Assembly (NCBI RefSeq): GCF_900141805.1 | Contig: NZ_FQYN01000002.1 | Coordinates: 496,001-560,000, forward strand | Length of the DNA: 64,000 bases | Origin: Hymenobacter daecheongensis DSM 21074 | GTDB lineage: Bacteria > Bacteroidota > Bacteroidia > Cytophagales > Hymenobacteraceae | Direction: 5' to 3' | Part shown: positions 19,582 through 27,043 of the stretch, piece by piece | Layout: every line of letters begins with the position of its first letter | Numbering within the stretch: the stretch's first letter is position 1 | Notes under the pieces: generated by a model | What the model saw: the letters and a program-made list of their open reading frames with translations, nothing else | Told to the model about the DNA's origin: nothing | The model's database searches: none | Program-made: the position numbers and the translations under genes

Positions 19582-21990
19582 ATGAAGAATTCTTACCCAA
19601 ATCATCGATTAGCCGCCTCAGTGGCCGGACTCAACGTGCTGCTACAGCGCTTACGCGCTACGACTTTCCAGCGGCCACGAGCAGCCTGGCGGCGGCTCGT
19701 GGCCGGGCTGCTGTGCGGCTTGCTGGCCTTGCCCCTGGCTGCTCAAAACCCTGCTTTCCTGCGCGGCTTCGTTGCCGATTCGGCCTCCGGGCAGCGCCTG
19801 CCGGGCGTGGGCGTGCAGCTGCTGGGCCAGCCCGGCGGCACGGCCACCGATGCGCTGGGCAACTTCCGTTTCGGGGGCTTGGCGGCCGGCACCTACGCCG
19901 TGCAGGTCACGGCCCTGGGCTATGCTGCCCGCCCGCGGGTGGTGCTGCTGCAGGCTGGCGAAACCCGCACCATAGCGCTGGCGCTGCCGGCAGTGGCCTT
20001 GAGTTTGCGCGAAGTAACCGTGTCGCAGCCCCGGGACGTGAACCAGTCGCTGGCGGCTATTTCGCATATCGACCAGGCACTGCGGCCCCTGAACTCGGCG
20101 CAGGATCTGCTGCAGCTGGTGCCGGGGCTGTTCATTGCCCAGCACGCGGGCGGCGGCAAGGCCGAGCAGATTTTTCTGCGCGGCTTCGATGTGGACCACG
20201 GCACCGATTTCGCCGTGAGTATCGATGGACTGCCGGTGAACATGGTGAGCCACGCCCACGGCCAGGGCTACGCCGACTTCCACTTTGTGATACCCGAAAC
20301 AGTGGACCAGCTGCGGGTGTACAAAGGCCCCTACACGGCCCGATTTGGCGATTTTGCTACCGCCGGAGCCGGCGACTTCACCACCAAAACCAGCCTGGAG
20401 CGCAGCCAGGTGAAGCTGGAGCTGGGCCAGTTTGACACGCGCCGGGCCGTGGTGCTGCTCAATCTGCTGGGGGCTGATGGCCTCGCTGGCCGGCAGCTGC
20501 TCAGCAAAAAGCCCGAAAGCGCCTACGTGGCGGCCGAATACAGCTTCACCAACTCCTACTTCGACGCCAAGCAGCACTTCAACCGCTTCAACGGGCTGGC
20601 CAAATACACCGGTCAGCTCTCGGACAATACGTCGCTGATGCTGCTGGGCTCCCACTTTGCCTCGCGCTGGGATGCCAGCGGCCAGGTGCCGGAGCGCGGC
20701 GTGCGCGAGGGCCTGATTTCGCGCTTCGGCAGCATCGATCCTACCGAGGGCGGGCGCACCAGTCGCACCAACGCCACGGCGGTGCTGACTACGGCGCTGC
20801 CGCACGACGCCACGCTGCGCCAGCAGGCCTACTATTCGAAGTACGATTTCAGCCTGTACTCCAACTTCACCTTTTTCCTGCAGGACCCGGTGAACGGCGA
20901 CGGTATCAACCAGACCGACGACCGCCACCTGCTGGGCTACACGGCTACGTATGAGCGAGATACCCAGCTGGGCCGGCGCGACCTGCACTCGGCGCTGGGC
21001 GTGGGCACCCGCAACGACTTTTCGGACCTGGGCCTGCGCCACACCGTGCGGCGCAGCGTGCTGGACACCCTCACGACCGGCCGGCTGTATGAGCGCAACG
21101 TGTACGCCTACCTCGACGAAACCCTGCGCCTGACCGAGCGCCTGACCGTGAATGCCGCCGTACGCGCCGACGTATTCACGTTCGACTTCCGCGGCCTGCT
21201 CTATGACACTACGGCCCTGGCCCTGCGCCCGCTGCGGGGCCGCACGAGCCGGGCGCGGGTGTCGCCCAAGCTGAACCTGTACTACCAGCTCACGCCGGCC
21301 GTGCAGCTGTTTGCCCGCTCCGGCTTCGGCTTTCACTCCAACGATGCGCGGGGCGTGATTCGGGGCACGGGCGCCGACAACGTGCTGCCCCGCGCCCTGG
21401 GCTATGAGGTGGGCAGCACTTTCAAGGTCGGGCCGAGCCTGGTGGTGAATACGGCCCTGTGGGCGCTGCATCTGCAGGATGAACTGGTGTATGTGGGCGA
21501 CGCGGCCGAGGTGGAAAGCAGCGGCCCCACCCGCCGCTTCGGGCTGGATGTGGCCGCCCGCTACCAGCTCACGCGGGTCCTGTTTGCCGACCTCGACCTG
21601 AACTACAACCACGGCCGGCAGGTGCAGGCCCCCGCCGAGGCCCGCTACATTCCGCTGGCCCCCAGCTTCACCAGCATCGGCGGGCTCACGCTGAAGCAGC
21701 CCGGCGGCCTGAGCGCCAGCCTGCGCTACCGCCATCTCAACGACCGCCCCGCCAACGACGACGGCAGCATCCGGGCCAAGGGCTACTTTCTGCTCGATGC
21801 CGTGTTGAGCTACACCAAAGCGCGTTTTCAGGTGGGCGCTACGGCCGAAAACCTGCTCAACGCAACGTGGAATCAGGCCCAGTTTGCCACCGAAACCCGC
21901 CTGCCCAACGAGGCCCAGCCCGTAGATGAACTGCATTTCACGCCCGGCACGCCGTTCTTCCTGAAGCTGAATGCCAGCGTGTTTTTCTGA
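19582..21990 (+). CDS. TonB-dependent outer-membrane receptor with carboxypeptidase-like regulatory domain
   Basis: An 802-residue receptor. An unusually long N-region (about 38 residues) precedes the signal peptide core LVAGLLCGLLALPLAAQ. A CarboxypepD_reg-like domain follows (FLRGFVADSASGQRLPGVGVQLLG to GYAARPRVVLL). The plug domain (QDLLQLVPGLFIAQHAGGGK to ARFGDFATAGAGDF) contains a cluster of histidines, VDHGTDF and SHAHGQGYADFHF. The rest is a 22-strand-type barrel ending in the aromatic KLNASVFF. It would import a bound substrate using TonB energy. No SusD partner follows, so it is not a polysaccharide-utilisation pair. The neighbouring HupE-like gene and the plug histidines suggest a metal or metal-complex substrate (inference). 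Confidence 0.92.
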   Translation: MKNSYPNHRLAASVAGLNVLLQRLRATTFQRPRAAWRRLVAGLLCGLLALPLAAQNPAFLRGFVADSASGQRLPGVGVQLLGQPGGTATDALGNFRFGGLAAGTYAVQVTALGYAARPRVVLLQAGETRTIALALPAVALSLREVTVSQPRDVNQSLAAISHIDQALRPLNSAQDLLQLVPGLFIAQHAGGGKAEQIFLRGFDVDHGTDFAVSIDGLPVNMVSHAHGQGYADFHFVIPETVDQLRVYKGPYTARFGDFATAGAGDFTTKTSLERSQVKLELGQFDTRRAVVLLNLLGADGLAGRQLLSKKPESAYVAAEYSFTNSYFDAKQHFNRFNGLAKYTGQLSDNTSLMLLGSHFASRWDASGQVPERGVREGLISRFGSIDPTEGGRTSRTNATAVLTTALPHDATLRQQAYYSKYDFSLYSNFTFFLQDPVNGDGINQTDDRHLLGYTATYERDTQLGRRDLHSALGVGTRNDFSDLGLRHTVRRSVLDTLTTGRLYERNVYAYLDETLRLTERLTVNAAVRADVFTFDFRGLLYDTTALALRPLRGRTSRARVSPKLNLYYQLTPAVQLFARSGFGFHSNDARGVIRGTGADNVLPRALGYEVGSTFKVGPSLVVNTALWALHLQDELVYVGDAAEVESSGPTRRFGLDVAARYQLTRVLFADLDLNYNHGRQVQAPAEARYIPLAPSFTSIGGLTLKQPGGLSASLRYRHLNDRPANDDGSIRAKGYFLLDAVLSYTKARFQVGATAENLLNATWNQAQFATETRLPNEAQPVDELHFTPGTPFFLKLNASVFF

Positions 21991-22159
21991 GCTGGGAATG
22001 CCTATGCTGGCGCAACGCCGCTGGCGGAAGTCTGAAGCCGCAGGCGTGACTTCCAGCCGCCCGCCCGCGGTCAGTCTCCAGACTGACGACCGTTGCACGA
22101 CGACCGTTGAACGATACACCACCTGATTTCCACCCTAATCATACCTGACCTGGCGGCGC

Positions 22160-22167
22160 TATCTTTG
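22160..22167 (+). promoter_or_regulatory. Predicted -7 box of the L,D-transpeptidase-like lipoprotein gene
   Basis: TATCTTTG is an exact TAnnTTTG match. It implies a start about 20 nt before the ATG at 22194. No TTG is found at the -33 distance. Confidence 0.5.
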
Positions 22168-22193
22168 GTACTTCCGCCAGCGAAGAACAGTTG

Positions 22194-23027
22194 ATGAATT
22201 TCCGAACTCCCTTATTCAGCGGCAAAACCTCGTTCTGGCTGCTGCTTCTGCTGCTGAGCGGCTGCCAAACCGCCGAGCAGCAGCAGCAGGAAAAGCCGCG
22301 CCCCGCCACGACGCGGACGGCTCCCGCCCGCGCCACTGCCCCCGCCGACACGCTGCAGCCCCCGCCGCTGCCGCCGCTGGCCGCGGTGCCGGCCGAGCTG
22401 CGGCGGCGCATTGGCCAGCTGCACGCGGCGCTGGGCACGGAGGCCGCCGAACTGCGGCCGGCCGTGTGGGAACGGGCCTGCGTGGGCTATCTGGTGCTGC
22501 GGCAGCAGGGCAAAGTGCGCCGGTCGGGCCTGCTGGCCGTGGCCGATATGGAGCTGCCCTCGTCCAGCCAGCGGCTATGGGTGATTGATCTGCGGGCCGG
22601 CAAAGTGGTGCAGCGCAGCTACGTGGCCCACGGGCGCGGCTCGGGCCGGCTGCTGGCGCGGCGCTTTTCCAACCGCATCAAGTCGGCGTGTACGGCGCTG
22701 GGCTTCTACCGTACGGCCGATACCTATGGCGGCTCGCACGGCCTGTCGCGCCGGCTGCGGGGGCTGGATGCGGGGCAGAACAGCAATGCCGAGGACCGCT
22801 ACATTGTGCTGCACGCCGCCGACTATGCCGGCCGCGCCCACCTGGCGCGGCACGGGCAGCTGGGCTACAGCCGGGGCTGCCCGGCCCTGCCGCCCGAGCA
22901 GTACCGCGCCGTGATTGGGGCCGTGGGTGAGGGCGCGTGCCTGCTGCTGAGCGGCGCGGCCCTGCAGTCGCGCTGGCTCGATGGGGCCGCGGCGGGCCGG
23001 GCCTTCGCGGCGCGGGGCTGGAACTAG
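22194..23027 (+). CDS. Lipoprotein of the murein L,D-transpeptidase catalytic-domain family
   Basis: A 277-residue protein. The lipobox LLLSGC places the acylated Cys at about residue 24. A Pro/Thr/Ala-rich linker runs to about residue 65. The C-terminal domain contains MELPSSSQRLWVIDLRAGKVV, VAHGRGSG, GSHGLSRRLRGLD and the presumed catalytic block VLHAADYAG to LGYSRGCPALP (conserved His and Cys). The family is related to YkuD-type L,D-transpeptidases that act on peptidoglycan stem peptides. A paralog without lipobox is at 39127. It is upstream of and co-directional with the kdp regulator, but a separate promoter box near 23062 suggests independent expression. Confidence 0.85.
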   Translation: MNFRTPLFSGKTSFWLLLLLLSGCQTAEQQQQEKPRPATTRTAPARATAPADTLQPPPLPPLAAVPAELRRRIGQLHAALGTEAAELRPAVWERACVGYLVLRQQGKVRRSGLLAVADMELPSSSQRLWVIDLRAGKVVQRSYVAHGRGSGRLLARRFSNRIKSACTALGFYRTADTYGGSHGLSRRLRGLDAGQNSNAEDRYIVLHAADYAGRAHLARHGQLGYSRGCPALPPEQYRAVIGAVGEGACLLLSGAALQSRWLDGAAAGRAFAARGWN

Positions 23028-23061
23028 GTTGGCAGGCCGCGCCGGAACCGCCGTTTTTGCG

Positions 23062-23069
23062 TAGCCTTG
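23062..23069 (+). promoter_or_regulatory. Possible -7 box of the NtrC-type regulator
   Basis: TAGCCTTG fits TAnnTTTG at seven of eight positions and lies 55 nt before the regulator ATG at 23125. Supported by motif only. Confidence 0.35.
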
Positions 23070-23124
23070 CGCCCTCAATGCCGGTTTGCGCTGGCTGCTG
23101 CCCTACACTCCTCTACCTCACCCG

Positions 23125-24477
23125 ATGCCCAAAGGAACGCTGCTGCTCATCGACGACGAAACCAGCCTGCGCCAGATGCTGGCCCGGGTGCTGGAGCTGG
23201 AAGACTACACCGTGCTGCAGGCCCCCGACGCCCGCCGCGGCCTGGAACTGCTGCGCCAGCACGCCGACGAGGTGCTGGTGGTGCTGAGTGATGTGAAGCT
23301 GCCCGATGGCCACGGCCTCGACCTGCTGCCGCGCTACAAGCAGGCGGCGCCGCTGGCCGAGGTGATTCTGATGACCGCCTACGGCACCATTCCCGACGGC
23401 GTGCGGGCCATGAAGGAAGGCGCCTTCGACTACCTGACCAAAGGCGACTCCGACGACCAGCTGCTGGTAGTAGTGGAGCGCGCCGCCGAAAAAGCCCGCC
23501 TGCAGCGCCGCGTAGCCGACCTCGAGAAAAAAGTAGGCGCCCAGTACAGCTTCGCCAGCATGATTGGCCGCTCCGGGGCGCTGCTGCAGGCCAAAAAGCT
23601 GGCCGAGCGCGCGGCGCCCACCGACAGCACTGTGCTGCTGGAAGGTCCCACCGGCGCCGGCAAGGAGCTGTTTGCCCAAGCCATCCACCAGGCCAGTCCG
23701 CGCCGCAGCAAGCCATTCGTGGCCGTTAACTGCTCGGCCTTCCCGAAGGACTTGCTGGAGTCGGAGCTGTTTGGGTACCGGAAGGGCGCGTTTACGGGGG
23801 CTCTGACGGATAAGAAGGGCTTGCTGGAAGAAGCTAACGGCGGCACGCTGTTCCTAGACGAAATTGGGGAGCTGGAGTTGAACGTGCAGGCCAAGTTTCT
23901 GCGGGTGCTCGAAACCCAGCAGTTCACCAAGCTCGGCGACACCAAGCCCACCAGCGTGAATGTGCGCATCATTGCCGCCACCAACCGCAACCTGCGGCAG
24001 GAAGCCGAGCAGGGCCATTTTCGGCCCGACCTCTACTACCGCCTGGCCGTATTTACGGTGCCGGTGCCCGGCCTGAACGAGCGGCGCGAGGACGTGCCGC
24101 TGCTGGCCGAGTACTTCCTGCAGTTCTTTGCCGGCAAGCTGCGCCGCCGCCTGCGCGGCCTCGAGCCCGAGGTGCTGGAGCAGCTGCGCCGCCACGACTG
24201 GCGCGGCAACGTGCGGGAGCTGAAAAACGTGCTGGAGCGCGCCGCCATCCTCGCCGACGGCGACACGCTCACCACCGACGACCTACCCGCCGACTTCCAC
24301 TACTTCGCGGCCGCGCCTGCCGCCGACGAAGCCTCCGACAAAAGCCTGCGCACCCTGGAAAAGCGCCAGATCCGGCAGGTGCTGCTGGACACCGGCGGCA
24401 ACAAGATGGAAGCCGCCCGCCAGCTCGGCATCGGCACCAAAACCCTCTACCGCAAAATTCAGGAGTACGGGCTGTAG
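23125..24477 (+). CDS. Sigma-54-dependent response regulator (NtrC family) upstream of kdp
   Basis: A 450-residue regulator. The receiver domain (residues 1 to about 120) has acidic DDE, phospho-acceptor D56 in VVLSDVKLPDG, and K106. The AAA+ sigma-54 interaction domain (about 145-375) has Walker A EGPTGAGKEL, the RNA-polymerase-contacting RKGAFTGALTDK loop and the GTLFLDEIGEL Walker B. A Fis-type helix-turn-helix ends the chain (NKMEAARQLGIGTKTLYRKIQEYG). It sits directly upstream of the kdpFABC genes, and no KdpE-like OmpR regulator occurs in the locus. It is therefore the probable partner of the split KdpD/histidine kinase system 9 kb downstream (inference). Alternate start TTG 23086 rejected. 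Confidence 0.93.
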   Translation: MPKGTLLLIDDETSLRQMLARVLELEDYTVLQAPDARRGLELLRQHADEVLVVLSDVKLPDGHGLDLLPRYKQAAPLAEVILMTAYGTIPDGVRAMKEGAFDYLTKGDSDDQLLVVVERAAEKARLQRRVADLEKKVGAQYSFASMIGRSGALLQAKKLAERAAPTDSTVLLEGPTGAGKELFAQAIHQASPRRSKPFVAVNCSAFPKDLLESELFGYRKGAFTGALTDKKGLLEEANGGTLFLDEIGELELNVQAKFLRVLETQQFTKLGDTKPTSVNVRIIAATNRNLRQEAEQGHFRPDLYYRLAVFTVPVPGLNERREDVPLLAEYFLQFFAGKLRRRLRGLEPEVLEQLRRHDWRGNVRELKNVLERAAILADGDTLTTDDLPADFHYFAAAPAADEASDKSLRTLEKRQIRQVLLDTGGNKMEAARQLGIGTKTLYRKIQEYGL

Positions 24478-24479
24478 AG

Positions 24480-24502
24480 ACGCGACACTTCGCGTCTCGT
24501 CG
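24480..24502 (+). terminator. Short hairpin after the NtrC-type regulator
   Basis: The stem GAGACGCG/CGCGTCTC has a 6-nt loop and starts 2 bp after the stop codon. It lacks a U tract. This short palindrome resembles dispersed intergenic hairpins of other bacteria. Confidence 0.5.
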
Positions 24503-24546
24503 TTGAACGATTGTCGTAACAACCGCCGCACCTGATTCCCCCCGCC

Positions 24547-24618
24547 CCCAGGGTTGAATTCCTGGGCTACGTAGCGCCCAACGATTCTCGCTGACTAGCC
24601 CAGGGCTTCAACCCTGGG
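24547..24618. repeat. Inverted repeat with CCCAGGGTTGAA arms
   Basis: The left arm 24547-24569 (CCCAGGGTTGAATTCCTGGG plus CTA) and the right arm 24596-24618 are near-complementary, and each arm is itself partly self-complementary. It has no coding potential. Confidence 0.75.
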
Positions 24619-24635
24619 ACGCACGCACCTCGTCA

Positions 24636-24687
24636 AACCGGGTTATTCTGACTGCTACACCGGGTCAGAATGACCCGGTTTTTTTGT
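24636..24687 (+). terminator. Strong terminator between the regulator and kdpF
   Basis: The arms AACCGGGTTATTCTGAC (24636-24652) and GTCAGAATGACCCGGTT (24664-24680, one mismatch) are followed by a T7 run. This separates regulator transcription from the kdp structural genes. Confidence 0.85.
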
Positions 24688-24825
24688 GGCCGTCAAGGTC
24701 GTAAGGCAGTTGAAGAAAAATATACTATCTGATAATCAATTATATAAACAGGCTATGCAAAGCAGCAGCGGAAACCGGATCTGGATTGGCAAGAGGCCAC
24801 GAGCAATCCAACCGCGCAACTGCTG

Positions 24826-24921
24826 ATGAATTCTTTCCTGATGATTCCGGTGCTCACGGCCGCTGGCCTGGCGGGCTTCTGGCTCTTCTACAAGTCCGTC
24901 GATTTCTTCGACCAGATCTAA
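24826..24921 (+). CDS. 31-residue membrane microprotein preceding kdpF
   Basis: A short ORF whose product (MNSFLMIPVLTAAGLAGFWL and then FYKSVDFFDQI) has one hydrophobic helix followed by a short charged tail. It lies 12 bp before kdpF on the same strand and is the first ORF after the regulator terminator. Its position and single-helix form suggest a second small subunit or assembly factor of the KdpFABC complex, but I know of no characterised homolog. The evidence is position, hydrophobicity and frame only. An overlapping frame that reads through this region is a shadow. Confidence 0.55.
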   Translation: MNSFLMIPVLTAAGLAGFWLFYKSVDFFDQI

Positions 24922-24933
24922 CCCCGCCCCGCC

Positions 24934-25014
24934 ATGATGGTCGCCCTGTTTTTCCTCTCCCTCGCCACGTTCGGCTACCTCTGCTACGTGCTACTGCGCC
25001 CGGAGAAATTTTAG
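24934..25014 (+). CDS. kdpF: Small subunit KdpF of the potassium-transporting ATPase
   Basis: A 26-residue single-pass peptide (MMVALFFLSLATFGYLCYVL and then LRPEKF). It shows the KdpF pattern: one hydrophobic helix, a Gly-Tyr-Leu-x-Tyr core and a C-terminal (L)RPEKF/NAEAF-type tail. KdpF sits in the inner membrane and stabilises the KdpABC complex. It is immediately upstream of kdpA, as in other kdp operons, although a 92-bp inverted repeat now lies between them. Confidence 0.8.
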   Translation: MMVALFFLSLATFGYLCYVLLRPEKF

Positions 25015-25026
25015 TTTTCCCAGCCG

Positions 25027-25118
25027 GTCATGCTGAGCCTGTCGAAGCATCTCTACCGCTTCGCTGTAGCGCTATTCAGGCGAAGCGGTAGAGATGCTTC
25101 GGCAAGCTCAGCATGACA
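25027..25118. repeat. Dispersed inverted repeat, TCATGCTGAGC family, copy B
   Basis: The left arm is GTCATGCTGAGCCTGTCGAA with extension through CATCTCTACCGCTTCG. The right arm is its complement ending GCTCAGCATGAC, with one mismatch, and the loop is 17 nt. It sits between kdpF and kdpA. The right edge overlaps an ATG (25113) that is not the kdpA start. Confidence 0.9.
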
Positions 25119-25142
25119 GACGCTCCCCAAGACCCTACAACA

Positions 25143-26843
25143 ATGACCAACGAACTACTCAGCATCGGCGGAATCTACCTGATGACGCTGGTGCTGGCCC
25201 TGCCGCTGGGCGCCTACCTGGCCCGGGTATTTCGGGGCGAAAAGAACCTGCTGGATTTCATGCGGCCCGTGGAAAACGGCATCTACCGGCTTTCGGGCAT
25301 TGATGCCCGCCGCGAAATGAGCTGGCAGCAGCACCTGGTGGCGCTGCTGACCATCAACCTCGTGTGGTTTCTGCTGGCTATGCTGGTGCTCTGCACCCAG
25401 GGCAGCTTGCCGCTCAACCCCGACGGCAACCCCAGCATGTCGCCCGACCTGGCCTTCAACACGGCCATTTCCTTTCTGGTGAACTGCAACCTGCAGCACT
25501 ACTCCGGCGAGTCGGGCCTGTCCTACCTCTCGCAGATTGTGGTGATAACCTTCCTGCAGTTTGTAAGTGCCGCTACCGGTATTGCGGCGGCTGTGGTGGT
25601 GTTCAACGCCCTGCAAACCCGCGCCACTGATAAGCTGGGAAACTTCTACGACTACTTCGTCAAGAGCCTCACGCGCCTGCTGCTGCCCGGCTCCCTGCTG
25701 GTGGCCCTCATCCTGGCCTTCAACGGTACGCCCATGACGCTGCAGGGCAAGCAGCAGCTCATCACGCTGCAGGGTGATTCGGTGGCGGTGAGCCGCGGGC
25801 CGGTGGCGGCCATGGTGGCCATCAAGGAGCTGGGCACCAACGGCGGCGGCTTCTACGGCGCCAACTCGGCCCACCCGCTCGAAAACCCCAACTTCCTCAC
25901 CAACGCCGTCGAAAACATTGCCCTGACCGTCATTCCGGTGGCCATGGTGTTTGCGCTGGGCTTCTACCTGAAGCGTCGCAAGCTAGCCTACATGATTTTC
26001 GGGGTGATGACGCTGGGCTTCGTGGTGCTGCTGGCTCCCACCGTGTACTACGAGCTGCACGGCAACCCCGCCATCGACCGGATGGGCGTCAGCCAGGCGA
26101 TGGGCGCCATGGAGGGCAAGGAAATCCGCTTCGGCGCGGCGGCCTCGGCCTACTGGAGCATCACCAATACCATCATCAGCTGCGGCTCTGTGAACTCCAT
26201 GCACGACTCGTTCATGCCGATTTCGGGCCTGGCGCAGATGCTGGGCATGATGACTAACGCCTTCTACGGCGGCTGCGGCGTGGGCCTGCTCAACTTCTTC
26301 GCCTACCTGATTATTGCCGTGTTCATTGCCGGCCTGATGGTGGGCCGCACGCCCGAGCTGCTGGGCAAGAAAATCGAGGCCCGCGAGATGAAGATTGCCG
26401 TCATCGTGACGTTGCTGCACCCGCTGCTGATTCTGGCGGGCACGGCCCTCACGGCCCACCTCTACGCCGACAACCCCACCGAGTACGCCGGCTGGCTGGC
26501 CAACCCCGGCTACCACGGCTTCTCCGAGATGCTGTATGAGTTTACCTCGGCCTCGGCCAACAACGGCTCCGGCTTCGAGGGCCTCGGCGACAACACGCCC
26601 TGGTGGAACATCAGCACCGGTGTAGTGCTGCTGCTGGCCCGCTTCCTGCCCATCATCGGCCCGGTAGCTATAGCCGGTCTGCTGGCTCGCAAGAAGTACG
26701 TGCCCGAAAGCGCCGGCACCCTGCCCGCCGACACGGCCACCTTCGGCGTGATGGTGTTTTTCGTCATCTGGATCATCGCCGCCCTGGCCTTCTTCCCGGC
26801 CCTGGCCCTGGGCCCGCTGGCCGAGCACTTCTCGCTGTATTAG
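25143..26843 (+). CDS. kdpA: Potassium-transporting ATPase subunit A
   Basis: A 566-residue inner-membrane channel-like subunit of the high-affinity K+ pump KdpFABC. It belongs to the superfamily of K+ transporters with four pore repeats. Selectivity-loop segments are recognisable: NTAISFLVNCNLQHYSGESG, LGTNGGGFYGANSAHPLENP, CGSVNSMHDSFMPISG and FTSASANNGSGFEG. About ten hydrophobic helices are present, starting with LSIGGIYLMTLVLALPLGAYLA. The ATG at 25143 is used; the alternative ATG at 25113 falls within the upstream repeat. The length agrees with the family (about 557-570). Confidence 0.97.
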   Translation: MTNELLSIGGIYLMTLVLALPLGAYLARVFRGEKNLLDFMRPVENGIYRLSGIDARREMSWQQHLVALLTINLVWFLLAMLVLCTQGSLPLNPDGNPSMSPDLAFNTAISFLVNCNLQHYSGESGLSYLSQIVVITFLQFVSAATGIAAAVVVFNALQTRATDKLGNFYDYFVKSLTRLLLPGSLLVALILAFNGTPMTLQGKQQLITLQGDSVAVSRGPVAAMVAIKELGTNGGGFYGANSAHPLENPNFLTNAVENIALTVIPVAMVFALGFYLKRRKLAYMIFGVMTLGFVVLLAPTVYYELHGNPAIDRMGVSQAMGAMEGKEIRFGAAASAYWSITNTIISCGSVNSMHDSFMPISGLAQMLGMMTNAFYGGCGVGLLNFFAYLIIAVFIAGLMVGRTPELLGKKIEAREMKIAVIVTLLHPLLILAGTALTAHLYADNPTEYAGWLANPGYHGFSEMLYEFTSASANNGSGFEGLGDNTPWWNISTGVVLLLARFLPIIGPVAIAGLLARKKYVPESAGTLPADTATFGVMVFFVIWIIAALAFFPALALGPLAEHFSLY

Positions 26844-26850
26844 CGCTAGT

Positions 26851-27030
26851 CGCCTCACGTTCGCCTCACCCCCTAGCCCCCTCTCCGAAAAGGAGAGGGG
26901 GGACTAGACTCTAGTCTTTTAGTCTTAGCCTTCTTATTCCAAACCTTCCCAACTAGCTCTAGAAACTAGTAGCTAGTTCCCCCTCTCCTTTTCGGAGAGG
27001 GGGCTAGGGGGTGAGGCGAACGTGAGGCGC
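26851..27030. repeat. Long inverted repeat with self-complementary CCCCTCTCC arms
   Basis: Arms of about 51 bp (26851-26901 and 26979-27030) begin and end with CGCCTCACGTTCGCCTCACC and its complement. Each arm contains a smaller hairpin CCCCCTCTCC-n-GGAGAGGGGG. The loop is AT-rich. It fills the whole kdpA-kdpB gap, ending 14 bp before the kdpB ATG. Confidence 0.9.
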
Positions 27031-27043
27031 TCAACAGAACATC

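Larger units (their letters stand above)
24478..24825. promoter_or_regulatory. 348-bp region between the NtrC-type regulator and kdp, with a weak sigma-54-like element
   Basis: The first 210 bp hold three inverted repeats, listed separately. The remaining AT-rich part (24705-24770) must contain the kdp promoter. No TAnnTTTG box is present. A GG-N10-GC arrangement, the minimal sigma-54 spacing, lies at 24777-24790, 36 nt before the first small ORF, but the flanking bases fit TGGCAC-N5-TTGC poorly. The adjacent NtrC-type activator makes sigma-54 control attractive but unproven. Confidence 0.3.

Noticed and set aside
19651-22122. 823-codon minus-strand frame opposite the TonB receptor
   Set aside because: The receptor strand has a signal peptide, plug and barrel pattern. 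The antisense product has a random-like composition.
24777-24790. Sigma-54 promoter (GG-N10-GC) before kdp as a firm call
   Set aside because: Only the minimal spacing fits. The flanking TGGCAC and TTGC bases are poorly matched, so it is kept as a weak candidate.
25113-25142. Earlier kdpA start at 25113
   Set aside because: That ATG belongs to the right arm of the upstream dispersed repeat. The ATG at 25143 fits KdpA N-termini.
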